Source: an uncultured Flavihumibacter sp. (lineage in GTDB: Bacteria; Bacteroidota; Bacteroidia; Chitinophagales; Chitinophagaceae). Taken from it: a stretch of 6,360 nt of DNA. A model generated the notes under the pieces. The model had not been told where the DNA came from, ran no database searches, and saw nothing but the letters and a program-made list of their open reading frames with translations. A program made the position numbers and the translations under genes. The DNA lies in contig CAMLPA010000199.1 of the NCBI GenBank assembly GCA_946481605.1, positions 1-6,360 on the forward strand. The letters run 5' to 3'. This document shows positions 1 through 5,457 of the stretch, in pieces (position 1 is the first letter of the stretch; the number at the start of each line of letters is the position of its first letter).

Positions 1-852
1 TACGGGGATGATAAACAGACGGCGCGGATGGTCGCGCAAAATGCAAAGTACATTTACCGCACGTATGCCCAGGTATTGTACGCGCAAAAGAAATACCCGG
101 AAGCTTTAAACGCGATCGATAAAGCGCATAAATCATTCCGGGCGCCCCTGGGATCAGTAAATGCCATTTATGCGGATGTGCTGATGCGCTTAGGAAGAGA
201 CAAAGACGCTTTTGACAAACTGGATGAAGCCATTAAGGCGGGCCAGGCTACACCGGAAATGAAAAAAAACCTGAAGGAGCTTTATGTAAAAGCCAAGGGA
301 AGTGATGCGGACTATGCGGCATATGAACAAATGGTGAAGAAGATGCTTTCGGAAAAGCTAAAAGCGGAGTTGGTCAAAAAAATGATCAACAAGCCCGCTC
401 CGCTGTTTGAATTGAAGGACGTGGATGGCAATGTTGTTTCACTGGCGGCATTAAGAGGTAAAACCGTGGTACTCGATTTTTGGGCCACTTGGTGCGGACC
501 TTGCAAAAGAGCCTTCCCTGCCATGAAAATGGCCGTTGAAAAATACAAGGCGGATACCACTGTTAAATTTTATTTCATCCATACCTGGGAGCGGGAGCCG
601 AATGCCACAGCCAGTGCCAAAAAGTATATCCTCGACAACAACTTCCCATTCCAGGTACTGATGGATCTGGAGGATCCCGGAACCGGTAAGAATATTGTCA
701 GGGATCTTTATGGGATTTCCTTCATTCCTCAGAAATACGTTATCGATAAACAGGGAAACATTCGTTTCATGCCCGCGGGATACTATGAAGGAGATGATGC
801 CGCAGTAGAGGAATTATCGGCTATGATTGAGCTGGCCAGGAAAGGGGAATAA
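1..852 (+). CDS. TlpA/ResA-like thiol-disulfide oxidoreductase with helical N-terminal part (5' partial)
   Basis: The frame is open to the first base, so the gene starts outside the window; 283 codons are visible. The first ~120 residues are helical and Ala/Lys/Tyr-rich, with TPR-like spacing (YAQVLYAQKKYPEALNAIDKA, then a second unit around YADVLMRLGRDKDAFDKLDEA). From about residue 130 a thioredoxin fold of the AhpC-TSA/Redoxin type begins (KPAPLFELKDVDGNVVSL). The redox motif is WCGPC, with cysteines at visible residues 165 and 168, and the probable cis-proline lies in SFIPQKYVID near residue 243. TlpA/ResA relatives reduce disulfides in the cell envelope, for example in cytochrome maturation or protein folding; Bacteroidota have many paralogues with extra N-terminal domains. 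Export is inferred, because the signal-peptide region is not in the window. The family call is firm, but the substrate is unknown. An intrinsic terminator follows closely. Confidence 0.9.
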   Translation, partial: YGDDKQTARMVAQNAKYIYRTYAQVLYAQKKYPEALNAIDKAHKSFRAPLGSVNAIYADVLMRLGRDKDAFDKLDEAIKAGQATPEMKKNLKELYVKAKGSDADYAAYEQMVKKMLSEKLKAELVKKMINKPAPLFELKDVDGNVVSLAALRGKTVVLDFWATWCGPCKRAFPAMKMAVEKYKADTTVKFYFIHTWEREPNATASAKKYILDNNFPFQVLMDLEDPGTGKNIVRDLYGISFIPQKYVIDKQGNIRFMPAGYYEGDDAAVEELSAMIELARKGE

Positions 853-879
853 AAAATATAACGTTCGGCCTTATTTTTT

Positions 880-910
880 GACCTGTTGTAAAACACAACA
901 GGTCTTTTTT
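880..910 (+). terminator. Intrinsic terminator after the thioredoxin-like gene
   Basis: A perfect 10-bp stem (GACCTGTTGT at 880-889 with ACAACAGGTC at 895-904) encloses the 5-nt loop AAAAC and is followed by six T (905-910). It begins 27 bases after the stop codon. The T-run follows the stem only on the plus strand, so it acts in that direction. It separates this gene from the aldo/keto reductase downstream. Confidence 0.92.
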
Positions 911-1004
911 ATGGTAATAGCTTTCCCCGCCAGCAGAAATACAATGCACCTCTGACATGATCCGGTCCGGAACGCGGTAGTACGCTTCATGGATTTCGCC
1001 TTGG

Positions 1005-1035
1005 TTCGCATACAAACTTCAGGGATTTGCATACA
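1005..1035 (+). promoter_or_regulatory. Direct repeat, candidate AraC-type operator
   Basis: TTCGCATACA (1005-1014) and TTTGCATACA (1026-1035) match at 9 of 10 positions, and their starts are 21 bp apart, two turns of the helix. AraC/XylS-family regulators commonly bind such same-face direct repeats. The pair ends 32 bp before the reductase start, and an AraC-family gene lies at the end of the same presumed operon. The repeat is seen directly; its role as an operator is inference. I found no convincing TAnnTTTG promoter in this gap. A weak option is GACCTTTG at 1056-1063, which lies too close to the start codon. Confidence 0.45.
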
Positions 1036-1067
1036 TCCACGCAATTCAGCTTGCCGACCTTTGAGGC

Positions 1068-2072
1068 ATGAAAATAAAACAAATCGTATTGGGCAGCCAG
1101 GGATTGGTGGTGCCAATGATGGGCCTGGGCTGTATGGGCATGACAGGCTTTGAAGAAGGACACATGTATGGTCCCGCCGATGAACAGGAGGCTATCGCAA
1201 CCATTCATTGTTCACTTGAACTGGGCGGTAATTTCCTGGATACTGCGGACTTGTACGGGCCGCTGAAAAACGAGCAACTTATTGCGAAGGCAATCAGTGG
1301 TAAACGCGATCAGTATATCCTGGCGACCAAGTTTGGCTGGGAAATTGATGACAACAACAAAGTAACCTGGGCCATCAATGGTAAGAAGGACTATGTAAAG
1401 AAAGCTTTAGAACGTTCGCTTAGAAATCTTAATACCGATTACATCGATCTGTACTACCTGCACCGCCTGGACAAAAGCACACCAATCGAGGAAACTGTGG
1501 AAGCGATGGCGGAGTTGGTGAAAGAAGGCAAAGTAGGATATATCGGTCTGTCCGAAGTGTCATCTGAAACGGTAAGGCGTGCGCATGCCGTTCACCCCCT
1601 TACCGCCGTACAAAGCGAGTACTCCTTGTTTGAACGCACAGTGGAAGAGCGTGGTGTGTTGGCCACCTTAAAGGAACTGGGCATCGGATTTGTCGCTTAT
1701 TCGCCATTGGGCCGTGGGTTTTTATCGGGACAAATCAAAAGCATCGATGACCTTCCGGAGAATGATTTCCGCAGGGCCATCCCACGTTTCCAGGGTGAAA
1801 TGTTTGATAAGAATATTGAATTGGTGAGGGCCATTGAAGCCATGGCGGAAGCAAAGAACGTCACACCTTCGCAACTGGCATTGGCCTGGATCATGAGCAA
1901 GGGTATTATACCGATCCCGGGAACGAAGCGCAGAAAGTACCTGGAGCAGAACCTTGCCTCGACTTCCATTGTGTTAACGGATGCGGATATTTCACAGTTG
2001 GAAAGTATCGTGCCTTTGGGTACGGATACGGGGGCGCCTTATGACGAATTCAGCATGGGTTTAATTGATTAA
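1068..2072 (+). CDS. Aldo/keto reductase, YakC/AKR13-like
   Basis: This is a complete 334-residue protein of usual family length, a predicted soluble (beta/alpha)8-barrel NADPH-dependent oxidoreductase that reduces aldehydes or ketones to alcohols. The N-terminus has the family hairpin and GLGCMGMTG (residues 19-27). The catalytic tetrad is complete: D58 and Y63 in FLDTADLYG, K88 in LATKFGW and H132 in YYLHRLD. Cofactor-binding elements are SPLGRGFLSG (212-221) and IPIPGTKRRKYLEQN (281-295), the latter contacting the NADPH 2'-phosphate in relatives. The start at 1068 fits because the first residues align with the usual family beginning; there is only a weak purine stretch (GAGG) before it. 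The AraC-family gene begins at or within 10 bp of its stop, so the two are probably co-transcribed and the reductase is likely controlled by that regulator. The physiological substrate cannot be read from the sequence; carbonyl detoxification is one possibility. Confidence 0.93.
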   Translation: MKIKQIVLGSQGLVVPMMGLGCMGMTGFEEGHMYGPADEQEAIATIHCSLELGGNFLDTADLYGPLKNEQLIAKAISGKRDQYILATKFGWEIDDNNKVTWAINGKKDYVKKALERSLRNLNTDYIDLYYLHRLDKSTPIEETVEAMAELVKEGKVGYIGLSEVSSETVRRAHAVHPLTAVQSEYSLFERTVEERGVLATLKELGIGFVAYSPLGRGFLSGQIKSIDDLPENDFRRAIPRFQGEMFDKNIELVRAIEAMAEAKNVTPSQLALAWIMSKGIIPIPGTKRRKYLEQNLASTSIVLTDADISQLESIVPLGTDTGAPYDEFSMGLID

Positions 2073-2082
2073 CTTTCCGGTT

Positions 2083-2970
2083 ATGAACGCCATTAACTCT
2101 CTATCAGAATTTCATCGGCTGCTGTCTTTGCCCGAACCCCGACACCCATTGGTGAGCGTGGTTAATCTGGCGGAAAGTGTGTTTTTAAAAGACGACATCT
2201 GGAAAGGGTTCGTTAACCGCTTTTATTGCGTGGCCCTTAAACGGGAAGCCAAAGGCAAGATCAGGTACGGGCAACAGCATTACGATTATGATAAAGGCGT
2301 ATTGAGTTTTACGGCGCCCAACCAGGTACAGCAACTGGACTTGCAAAATATGGAATGCGGGTCCGGTTACTTGCTCATCTTTCACCCGGATTTCCTGTTA
2401 CAGCATACGCTCGCAAGTAGTATTCATCAGTATGGTTTTTTTGATTATGCGGTGAATGAAGCGCTGCACCTGTCGGCTGAAGAAGAAGAGGACCTGATCT
2501 CCATCCTTCAGAAAATTGACAAGGAGTGCCGGCATATCGATAAGCACACCCAGGAGATCATTCTGACGCAGATCGAAAGCCTGCTGAAATATTCCAACCG
2601 TTTTTATGAGCGACAGTTCCTGACCCGGAAAAATAATAATTCAACTTTACTCACCAGGTTCGAACAACTGATCAATGACTACTTTAACAGTGATGCGCCC
2701 GGTTTGCTCACGGTACAGCATATCGCCGCGCAGATGAATTTGTCGCCGAACTACCTGAGCGACCTGCTCCGGGTGCACACCGGGAAGAGTACACAGCAGC
2801 ATATTCATGAAAAACTAATCGAAAGAGCAAAAGAAAAACTTTCCACGACCAGTCTTTCGGTTAGTGAGATCGCTTATGCCCTGGGCTTTGAGCATGCGCA
2901 ATCCTTTAGCACACTTTTCAAAAAGAAAACGAATTTATCGCCGCTGGAGTTTCGGCAAGGGTTTAACTGA
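2083..2970 (+). CDS. AraC-family transcriptional regulator
   Basis: The protein has 295 residues from the preferred ATG at 2083. An in-frame ATG at 2065 would add six residues (MINFPV) and overlap the reductase by 8 bp. I prefer 2083 because the sequence from there (MNAINSLSEFHRLL) looks like the usual beginning of this Bacteroidota subgroup; neither start has a clear ribosome binding site. Numbered from the longer start, residues ~25-185 form the variable N-terminal sensing part. Residues ~195-298 form the DNA-binding domain with two helix-turn-helix units: LTVQHIAAQMNLSPNYLSDLL (215-235) and VSEIAYALGFEHAQSFSTLFKKKTNLSPLEFR (266-297), the second carrying the family signature. It probably acts in the cytoplasm on its own operon, including the reductase gene before it. 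The inducer is unknown. Its end converges on the fic gene, with only 16 bp between the two stops and no terminator hairpin visible there. Confidence 0.93.
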   Translation: MNAINSLSEFHRLLSLPEPRHPLVSVVNLAESVFLKDDIWKGFVNRFYCVALKREAKGKIRYGQQHYDYDKGVLSFTAPNQVQQLDLQNMECGSGYLLIFHPDFLLQHTLASSIHQYGFFDYAVNEALHLSAEEEEDLISILQKIDKECRHIDKHTQEIILTQIESLLKYSNRFYERQFLTRKNNNSTLLTRFEQLINDYFNSDAPGLLTVQHIAAQMNLSPNYLSDLLRVHTGKSTQQHIHEKLIERAKEKLSTTSLSVSEIAYALGFEHAQSFSTLFKKKTNLSPLEFRQGFN

Positions 2971-2986
2971 TTGTTGGAACTGGTAA

Positions 2987-3784
2987 TTAAGCCTTCAGAT
3001 CTTTAATAAACGACATTTTTCTCTCCAGGCTTTCAATAAGGCGATCACACATAAAGTCCAGCATAGGGTGAATTTCTGTATCTGAAAGCTCGAATCGTCT
3101 AAGGTATTCGTCTTTATCAACTTCTGTTATAAAAATGGGAGGGTATCCTTTTTGTAACAAAAGCAGGTTCATAAAAATTCGTGCTATTCTTCCATTGCCG
3201 TCGCTGAATGGATGTATTTTATTGAGAAATTCCTGGTGGAAAAAAGTTACTGTAAAGAGGATGTGCTCTTCAGGTGTTTTGTTTATTGAAGACGCCAGAC
3301 TATTATTTACCTGTTCAACTAATTTTTCCATGGCTGATGCCACTTCGGCAGGATGCATATATTGATGAATCTTTCCTGAAGACCTAACGGTCATATTTTC
3401 GAAAGATTTGTATTGCCCCGGGCTGTAAAGGCCATCATCAGCCCATTGGGAAGGGTTTTTCATTAATTCCCAGTGCAAAGTTTTAATGTGTTCAACACTC
3501 AATTGTTTTGAACTAAAGTTGGCGAATACTGAATCAAGTACTTTTTGGTGATTGATGATGTCTAGCAAAGCGCCCGGAGGAGCGTTTTTGGGCGTTACAA
3601 GATGTTGAAGTAACTGAATGGTTTGCCCATAAGTCAGGACATTTCCTTCCAATTTATTAGAGACATAAGTGAATTCATATTTTACGCTCCTGAGAAAGGA
3701 TTCGTTCCACTGTTTATTTGGATTTAGCTCTTCAATTTGAGCTTTAACGGAATCTGCATAATCAAGTTTCTCATCTATTGTCAT
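2987..3784 (-). CDS. Fic family protein, class II, probable AMP-transferase
   Basis: This 265-residue protein carries the full Fic core motif HPFSDGNGRIAR at 191-202, with the catalytic His191, the metal-binding Asp195 and the phosphate-binding Gly/Asn/Arg residues. Enzymes with this motif usually transfer AMP from ATP to a hydroxyl side chain of a target protein. Near the N-terminus, SNKLEG (residues 42-47) fits the inhibitory helix motif (S/T)xxxE(G/N). Glu46 would block productive ATP binding, making this a self-inhibited class II Fic. A YKSFENMTVR stretch (125-134) lies where the target-binding flap is expected. The start ATG lies inside the end of the preceding small gene (14-bp overlap), suggesting translational coupling. 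The gene is AT-rich (65 of 180 bases G/C in lines 3061-3180 and 3301-3360), unlike gap. The target is unknown; a stress or toxin-like role is possible but not shown. Confidence 0.93.
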   Translation of the reverse strand: MTIDEKLDYADSVKAQIEELNPNKQWNESFLRSVKYEFTYVSNKLEGNVLTYGQTIQLLQHLVTPKNAPPGALLDIINHQKVLDSVFANFSSKQLSVEHIKTLHWELMKNPSQWADDGLYSPGQYKSFENMTVRSSGKIHQYMHPAEVASAMEKLVEQVNNSLASSINKTPEEHILFTVTFFHQEFLNKIHPFSDGNGRIARIFMNLLLLQKGYPPIFITEVDKDEYLRRFELSDTEIHPMLDFMCDRLIESLERKMSFIKDLKA

Positions 3785-4019
3785 TCCAGTCTATTTCATA
3801 GTCAAATCCTGCGACCTGTACTTTCTGGTACCATTTCTTAAATAGATTGATGCCTATCCTGATTTTTCCATCCTGAAGGGTTAGTGTTTCTCCGGCAATA
3901 AAATGCTGAATATCATTTTTGAAAGGACCCGGTATGTCCTCCAGGAATACAGTATCCCTTCTGCATAAAGTCTGCAGTAAACTAAGCTGTTCTTCTATCC
4001 TTTGGTATGATAGGTTCAT
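3771..4019 (-). CDS. Small protein of unknown function, upstream partner of fic
   Basis: The protein has 82 residues and I do not recognise a named domain. It has no signal peptide, membrane segment or cysteine pair. The N-terminal ~20 residues look helical (YQRIEEQLSLLQTLCRR). After a GPF turn (residues 31-33) come IQHFIAGETLTLQDGKIRIG and an aromatic, basic helix INLFKKWYQKV; the end is acidic (DYEIDWNDNR). Three things support a real gene: no competing gene lies on the other strand, a good -7 promoter element sits just upstream, and its stop overlaps the fic start by 14 bp, as in coupled pairs. It does not carry the (S/T)xxxE(G/N) antitoxin motif of class I Fic partners, and the downstream Fic already has its own. 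A role as partner, target or regulator of Fic is therefore open. Base composition is AT-rich like fic. Confidence 0.75.
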   Translation of the reverse strand: MNLSYQRIEEQLSLLQTLCRRDTVFLEDIPGPFKNDIQHFIAGETLTLQDGKIRIGINLFKKWYQKVQVAGFDYEIDWNDNR

Positions 4020-4045
4020 GATGTGGTAACTTAAACGCTACGATT

Positions 4046-4053
4046 CAAATTTA
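4046..4053 (-). promoter_or_regulatory. -7 promoter element for the small-protein/fic operon
   Basis: Read on the minus strand, this is TAAATTTG, an exact match to the Bacteroidota -7 element TAnnTTTG. It lies 26 bp before the start codon at 4019. No good -33 TTG element is seen at 19-21 bp upstream (the region reads GTAGTTTAG), so only half of the promoter is convincing. It sits after the tRNA terminator, so the cassette probably has its own transcript. Confidence 0.5.
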
Positions 4054-4084
4054 AGCAATCAACCCCAACTAAACTACCCCAAAC

Positions 4085-4112
4085 AAAAAAGGACCATCTT
4101 CTCAGATGATCC
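4085..4112 (-). terminator. Intrinsic terminator of the tRNA-Glu gene
   Basis: On the minus strand, GGATCATCT (from 4112) pairs with AGATGGTCC over 9 bp with one U-G wobble, closing a GAGA (GNRA) tetraloop, followed by six T (4090-4085). On the plus strand the wobble becomes a C-A mismatch, so the element is oriented for the tRNA. It begins about 10 bases beyond the tRNA 3' end and insulates the fic cassette from tRNA transcription. Confidence 0.88.
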
Positions 4113-4122
4113 TTTTTTTTCG

Positions 4123-4194
4123 TAGCGCGTACGGGAATCGAACCCGTCATTCCTCCGTGAAAGGGAGGCGTCTTAGCCGCTTGACCAACGCGCC
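4123..4194 (-). tRNA. tRNA-Glu (anticodon UUC)
   Basis: The 72-nt gene folds into a full cloverleaf on the minus strand. The acceptor arm is GGCGCGT with ACGCGCT, with a G1-U72 wobble at its tip. The D arm is GTC/GAC, the anticodon arm is CCTCC-CTTTCAC-GGAGG, the variable loop has 4 nt, and the T arm is ACGGG-TTCGAAT-CCCGT. The anticodon is TTC (plus-strand 4159-4161), which reads GAA/GAG. The discriminator is A, and CCA is not encoded (the next bases are CG), so it is added after transcription, as usual in Bacteroidota. It has a consensus promoter and its own terminator. Confidence 0.96.
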
Positions 4195-4212
4195 ATTAGC
4201 GATTTGGGAGTG

Positions 4213-4243
4213 CAAAAATAGGATACGTTTTCAATTCACCAAA
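4213..4243 (-). promoter_or_regulatory. Bacteroidota-type promoter of tRNA-Glu
   Basis: On the minus strand TTTG (4243-4240), a 19-bp spacer and TATTTTTG (4220-4213) match the Bacteroidota consensus TTTG-N19-21-TAnnTTTG exactly. The -7 element ends 18 bp before the tRNA 5' end, which leaves room for a short leader removed by RNase P. This is the strongest promoter in the window and supports the phylum assignment. Confidence 0.8.
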
Positions 4244-4327
4244 AATATTTGAGATTTTTTTTCATCTTTCTTTTGCAATCGCTTCCAAATGTTTCAGAAG
4301 ATGGCTTTTTTATTCTTCGGAAAATGG

Positions 4328-4335
4328 TAACTTCG
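4328..4335 (+). promoter_or_regulatory. Possible -7 element of the gap promoter
   Basis: TAACTTCG matches TAnnTTTG at all but one position and lies 34 bp before the gap start. The -33 region upstream is only T-rich (around 4305-4312), without a clean TTG. The rest of the 175-bp divergent gap between tRNA and gap (4195-4369) holds the tRNA promoter and AT-rich sequence with no other signal I can support. Confidence 0.35.
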
Positions 4336-4369
4336 CCAACGATTTTTCAACGTATAAACCAATATAATC

Positions 4370-5383
4370 ATGAGCAAAGTAAAAGTTGCGATCAACGGTT
4401 TCGGAAGAATAGGCAGACTGGCATACCGTCAGATCTACAACATGGAAGGCATTGATGTTGTTGCCATCAACGACCTTACCAGTCCGAAAGTGCTGGCGCA
4501 CCTCCTCAAATACGATACAGCCCAGGGCCGTTTCGACGCAGATGTTACCAACTCCGACAGCTCCATCTCCGTAAACGGCGATGAAATCAAAATATACGCA
4601 CAGAAAGATCCCGCACAAATTCCATGGGGACAGCATGATGTGGATGTGGTACTGGAATGTACCGGGTTCTTCACCGATAAAGACAAAGCCGCTGCACACC
4701 TTACCGCGGGCGCTAAACGTGTGGTGATTTCCGCACCCGCTACCGGTGACCTGAAAACCATCGTTTTCAACGTGAACCACAGCATCCTCGACGGTTCTGA
4801 AACCATCATTTCCTGTGCTTCCTGCACCACCAACTGTCTGGCGCCAATGGCCAAAGTGCTGAACGACCAGTTCGGTATCGAAGCAGGCAGCATGACCACC
4901 ATCCACGCTTATACCAACGACCAGAATACACTGGATGCACCACACGCGAAAGGCGACCTCCGTCGTGCACGTGCGGCCGCAGCCAACATCGTTCCCAACT
5001 CCACAGGTGCCGCCAAAGCCATCGGCCTGGTATTGCCCGAACTGAAAGGTAAACTGGACGGCGGCGCACAACGCGTTCCCACCATCACCGGTTCCGTAAC
5101 AGAACTTACCGCTATCCTCGGCAAAAAAGTAACCGCGGAAGAAGTGAACGCAGCCATGAAAGCCGCTTCCAACGAAAGCTTCGGTTACACTGAAGACGAG
5201 ATCGTGAGCAGCGACGTGATCGGCACTACCTTCGGATCCCTGTTCGATGGTACACAAACCAAAGTGGTGACCGTAGGCGATAAGCAACTGGTGAAAACTG
5301 TTTCCTGGTACGACAACGAAATGAGCTATGTTTCCCAGCTCGTGCGCACCGTGAAATTCTTCGCCGGACTCATCAGCAAATAA
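4370..5383 (+). CDS. gap: Glyceraldehyde-3-phosphate dehydrogenase, type I
   Basis: This complete 337-residue cytoplasmic enzyme of glycolysis converts glyceraldehyde 3-phosphate, phosphate and NAD+ to 1,3-bisphosphoglycerate. The Rossmann motif is NGFGRIGR (residues 9-16). Asp35 (AINDL) sits where NAD-preferring enzymes have an acid that excludes NADP. The active site is SCASCTTNC (148-156), with nucleophile Cys152, and the base is His179 in IHAYT. The phosphate-binding Arg is R235 (GGAQRVPT), and the C-terminal SWYDNEMSY (312-320) carries the conserved Asn316. Length is standard. The start is clear from the family N-terminus; the leader (ACCAATATAATC) is A/T-rich without a Shine-Dalgarno sequence. 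Codon use is GC-richer than in the fic cassette and typical of a highly expressed gene, which also produces a long empty frame on the opposite strand. pgk follows in the same direction after 74 bp. Confidence 0.98.
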   Translation: MSKVKVAINGFGRIGRLAYRQIYNMEGIDVVAINDLTSPKVLAHLLKYDTAQGRFDADVTNSDSSISVNGDEIKIYAQKDPAQIPWGQHDVDVVLECTGFFTDKDKAAAHLTAGAKRVVISAPATGDLKTIVFNVNHSILDGSETIISCASCTTNCLAPMAKVLNDQFGIEAGSMTTIHAYTNDQNTLDAPHAKGDLRRARAAAANIVPNSTGAAKAIGLVLPELKGKLDGGAQRVPTITGSVTELTAILGKKVTAEEVNAAMKAASNESFGYTEDEIVSSDVIGTTFGSLFDGTQTKVVTVGDKQLVKTVSWYDNEMSYVSQLVRTVKFFAGLISK

Positions 5384-5404
5384 TGCAATAGAAAGTTAAC
5401 ATAG

Positions 5405-5431
5405 AAAACCGTAGCGCTCCTACGGTTTTTT
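5405..5431 (+). terminator. Intrinsic terminator-like hairpin between gap and pgk
   Basis: The stem CCGTAG (5409-5414) pairs with CTACGG (5420-5425) around the 5-nt loop CGCTC. It is extended by four A-T pairs (AAAA 5405-5408 with TTTT 5426-5429) and runs into a T-stretch (six T to 5431, then G and five more T). It looks like a working plus-strand terminator 21 bases after the gap stop. Only 26 bp remain before the pgk start, with no TAnnTTTG in them, so partial read-through into pgk is likely. Confidence 0.8.
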
Positions 5432-5457
5432 GTTTTTCCATCCCAAAATATTCTACC

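Noticed and set aside
918..925. TAGCTTTC as a -7 promoter element for the reductase
   Set aside because: It has one mismatch to TAnnTTTG, no -33 partner, and lies about 140 bp from the start codon, directly after a terminator.
821..1208. Three overlapping minus-strand frames across the gap before the aldo/keto reductase
   Set aside because: They overlap each other and the reductase start and cross the terminator, with no recognisable domain.
2971..2986. Possible attachment site at the far end of the fic cassette
   Set aside because: No copy of the tRNA-Glu 3' segment was found in the short convergent gap or nearby, and no integrase gene is present in the window.
4123..4194. G1-U72 wobble as a sign of a tRNA pseudogene
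   Set aside because: All other stems are perfect, the anticodon loop is normal, and the promoter and terminator are intact.
4249..4455. Short plus-strand frame of 68 codons before and into gap
   Set aside because: It runs out of frame into gap, and its protein is low in family-like features.
4310..5287. 325-codon open frame antisense to gap
   Set aside because: It lies opposite the unmistakable GAPDH gene, gives a Gly/Phe/His/Val-rich sequence with no domain, and arises from the strong codon bias of gap.
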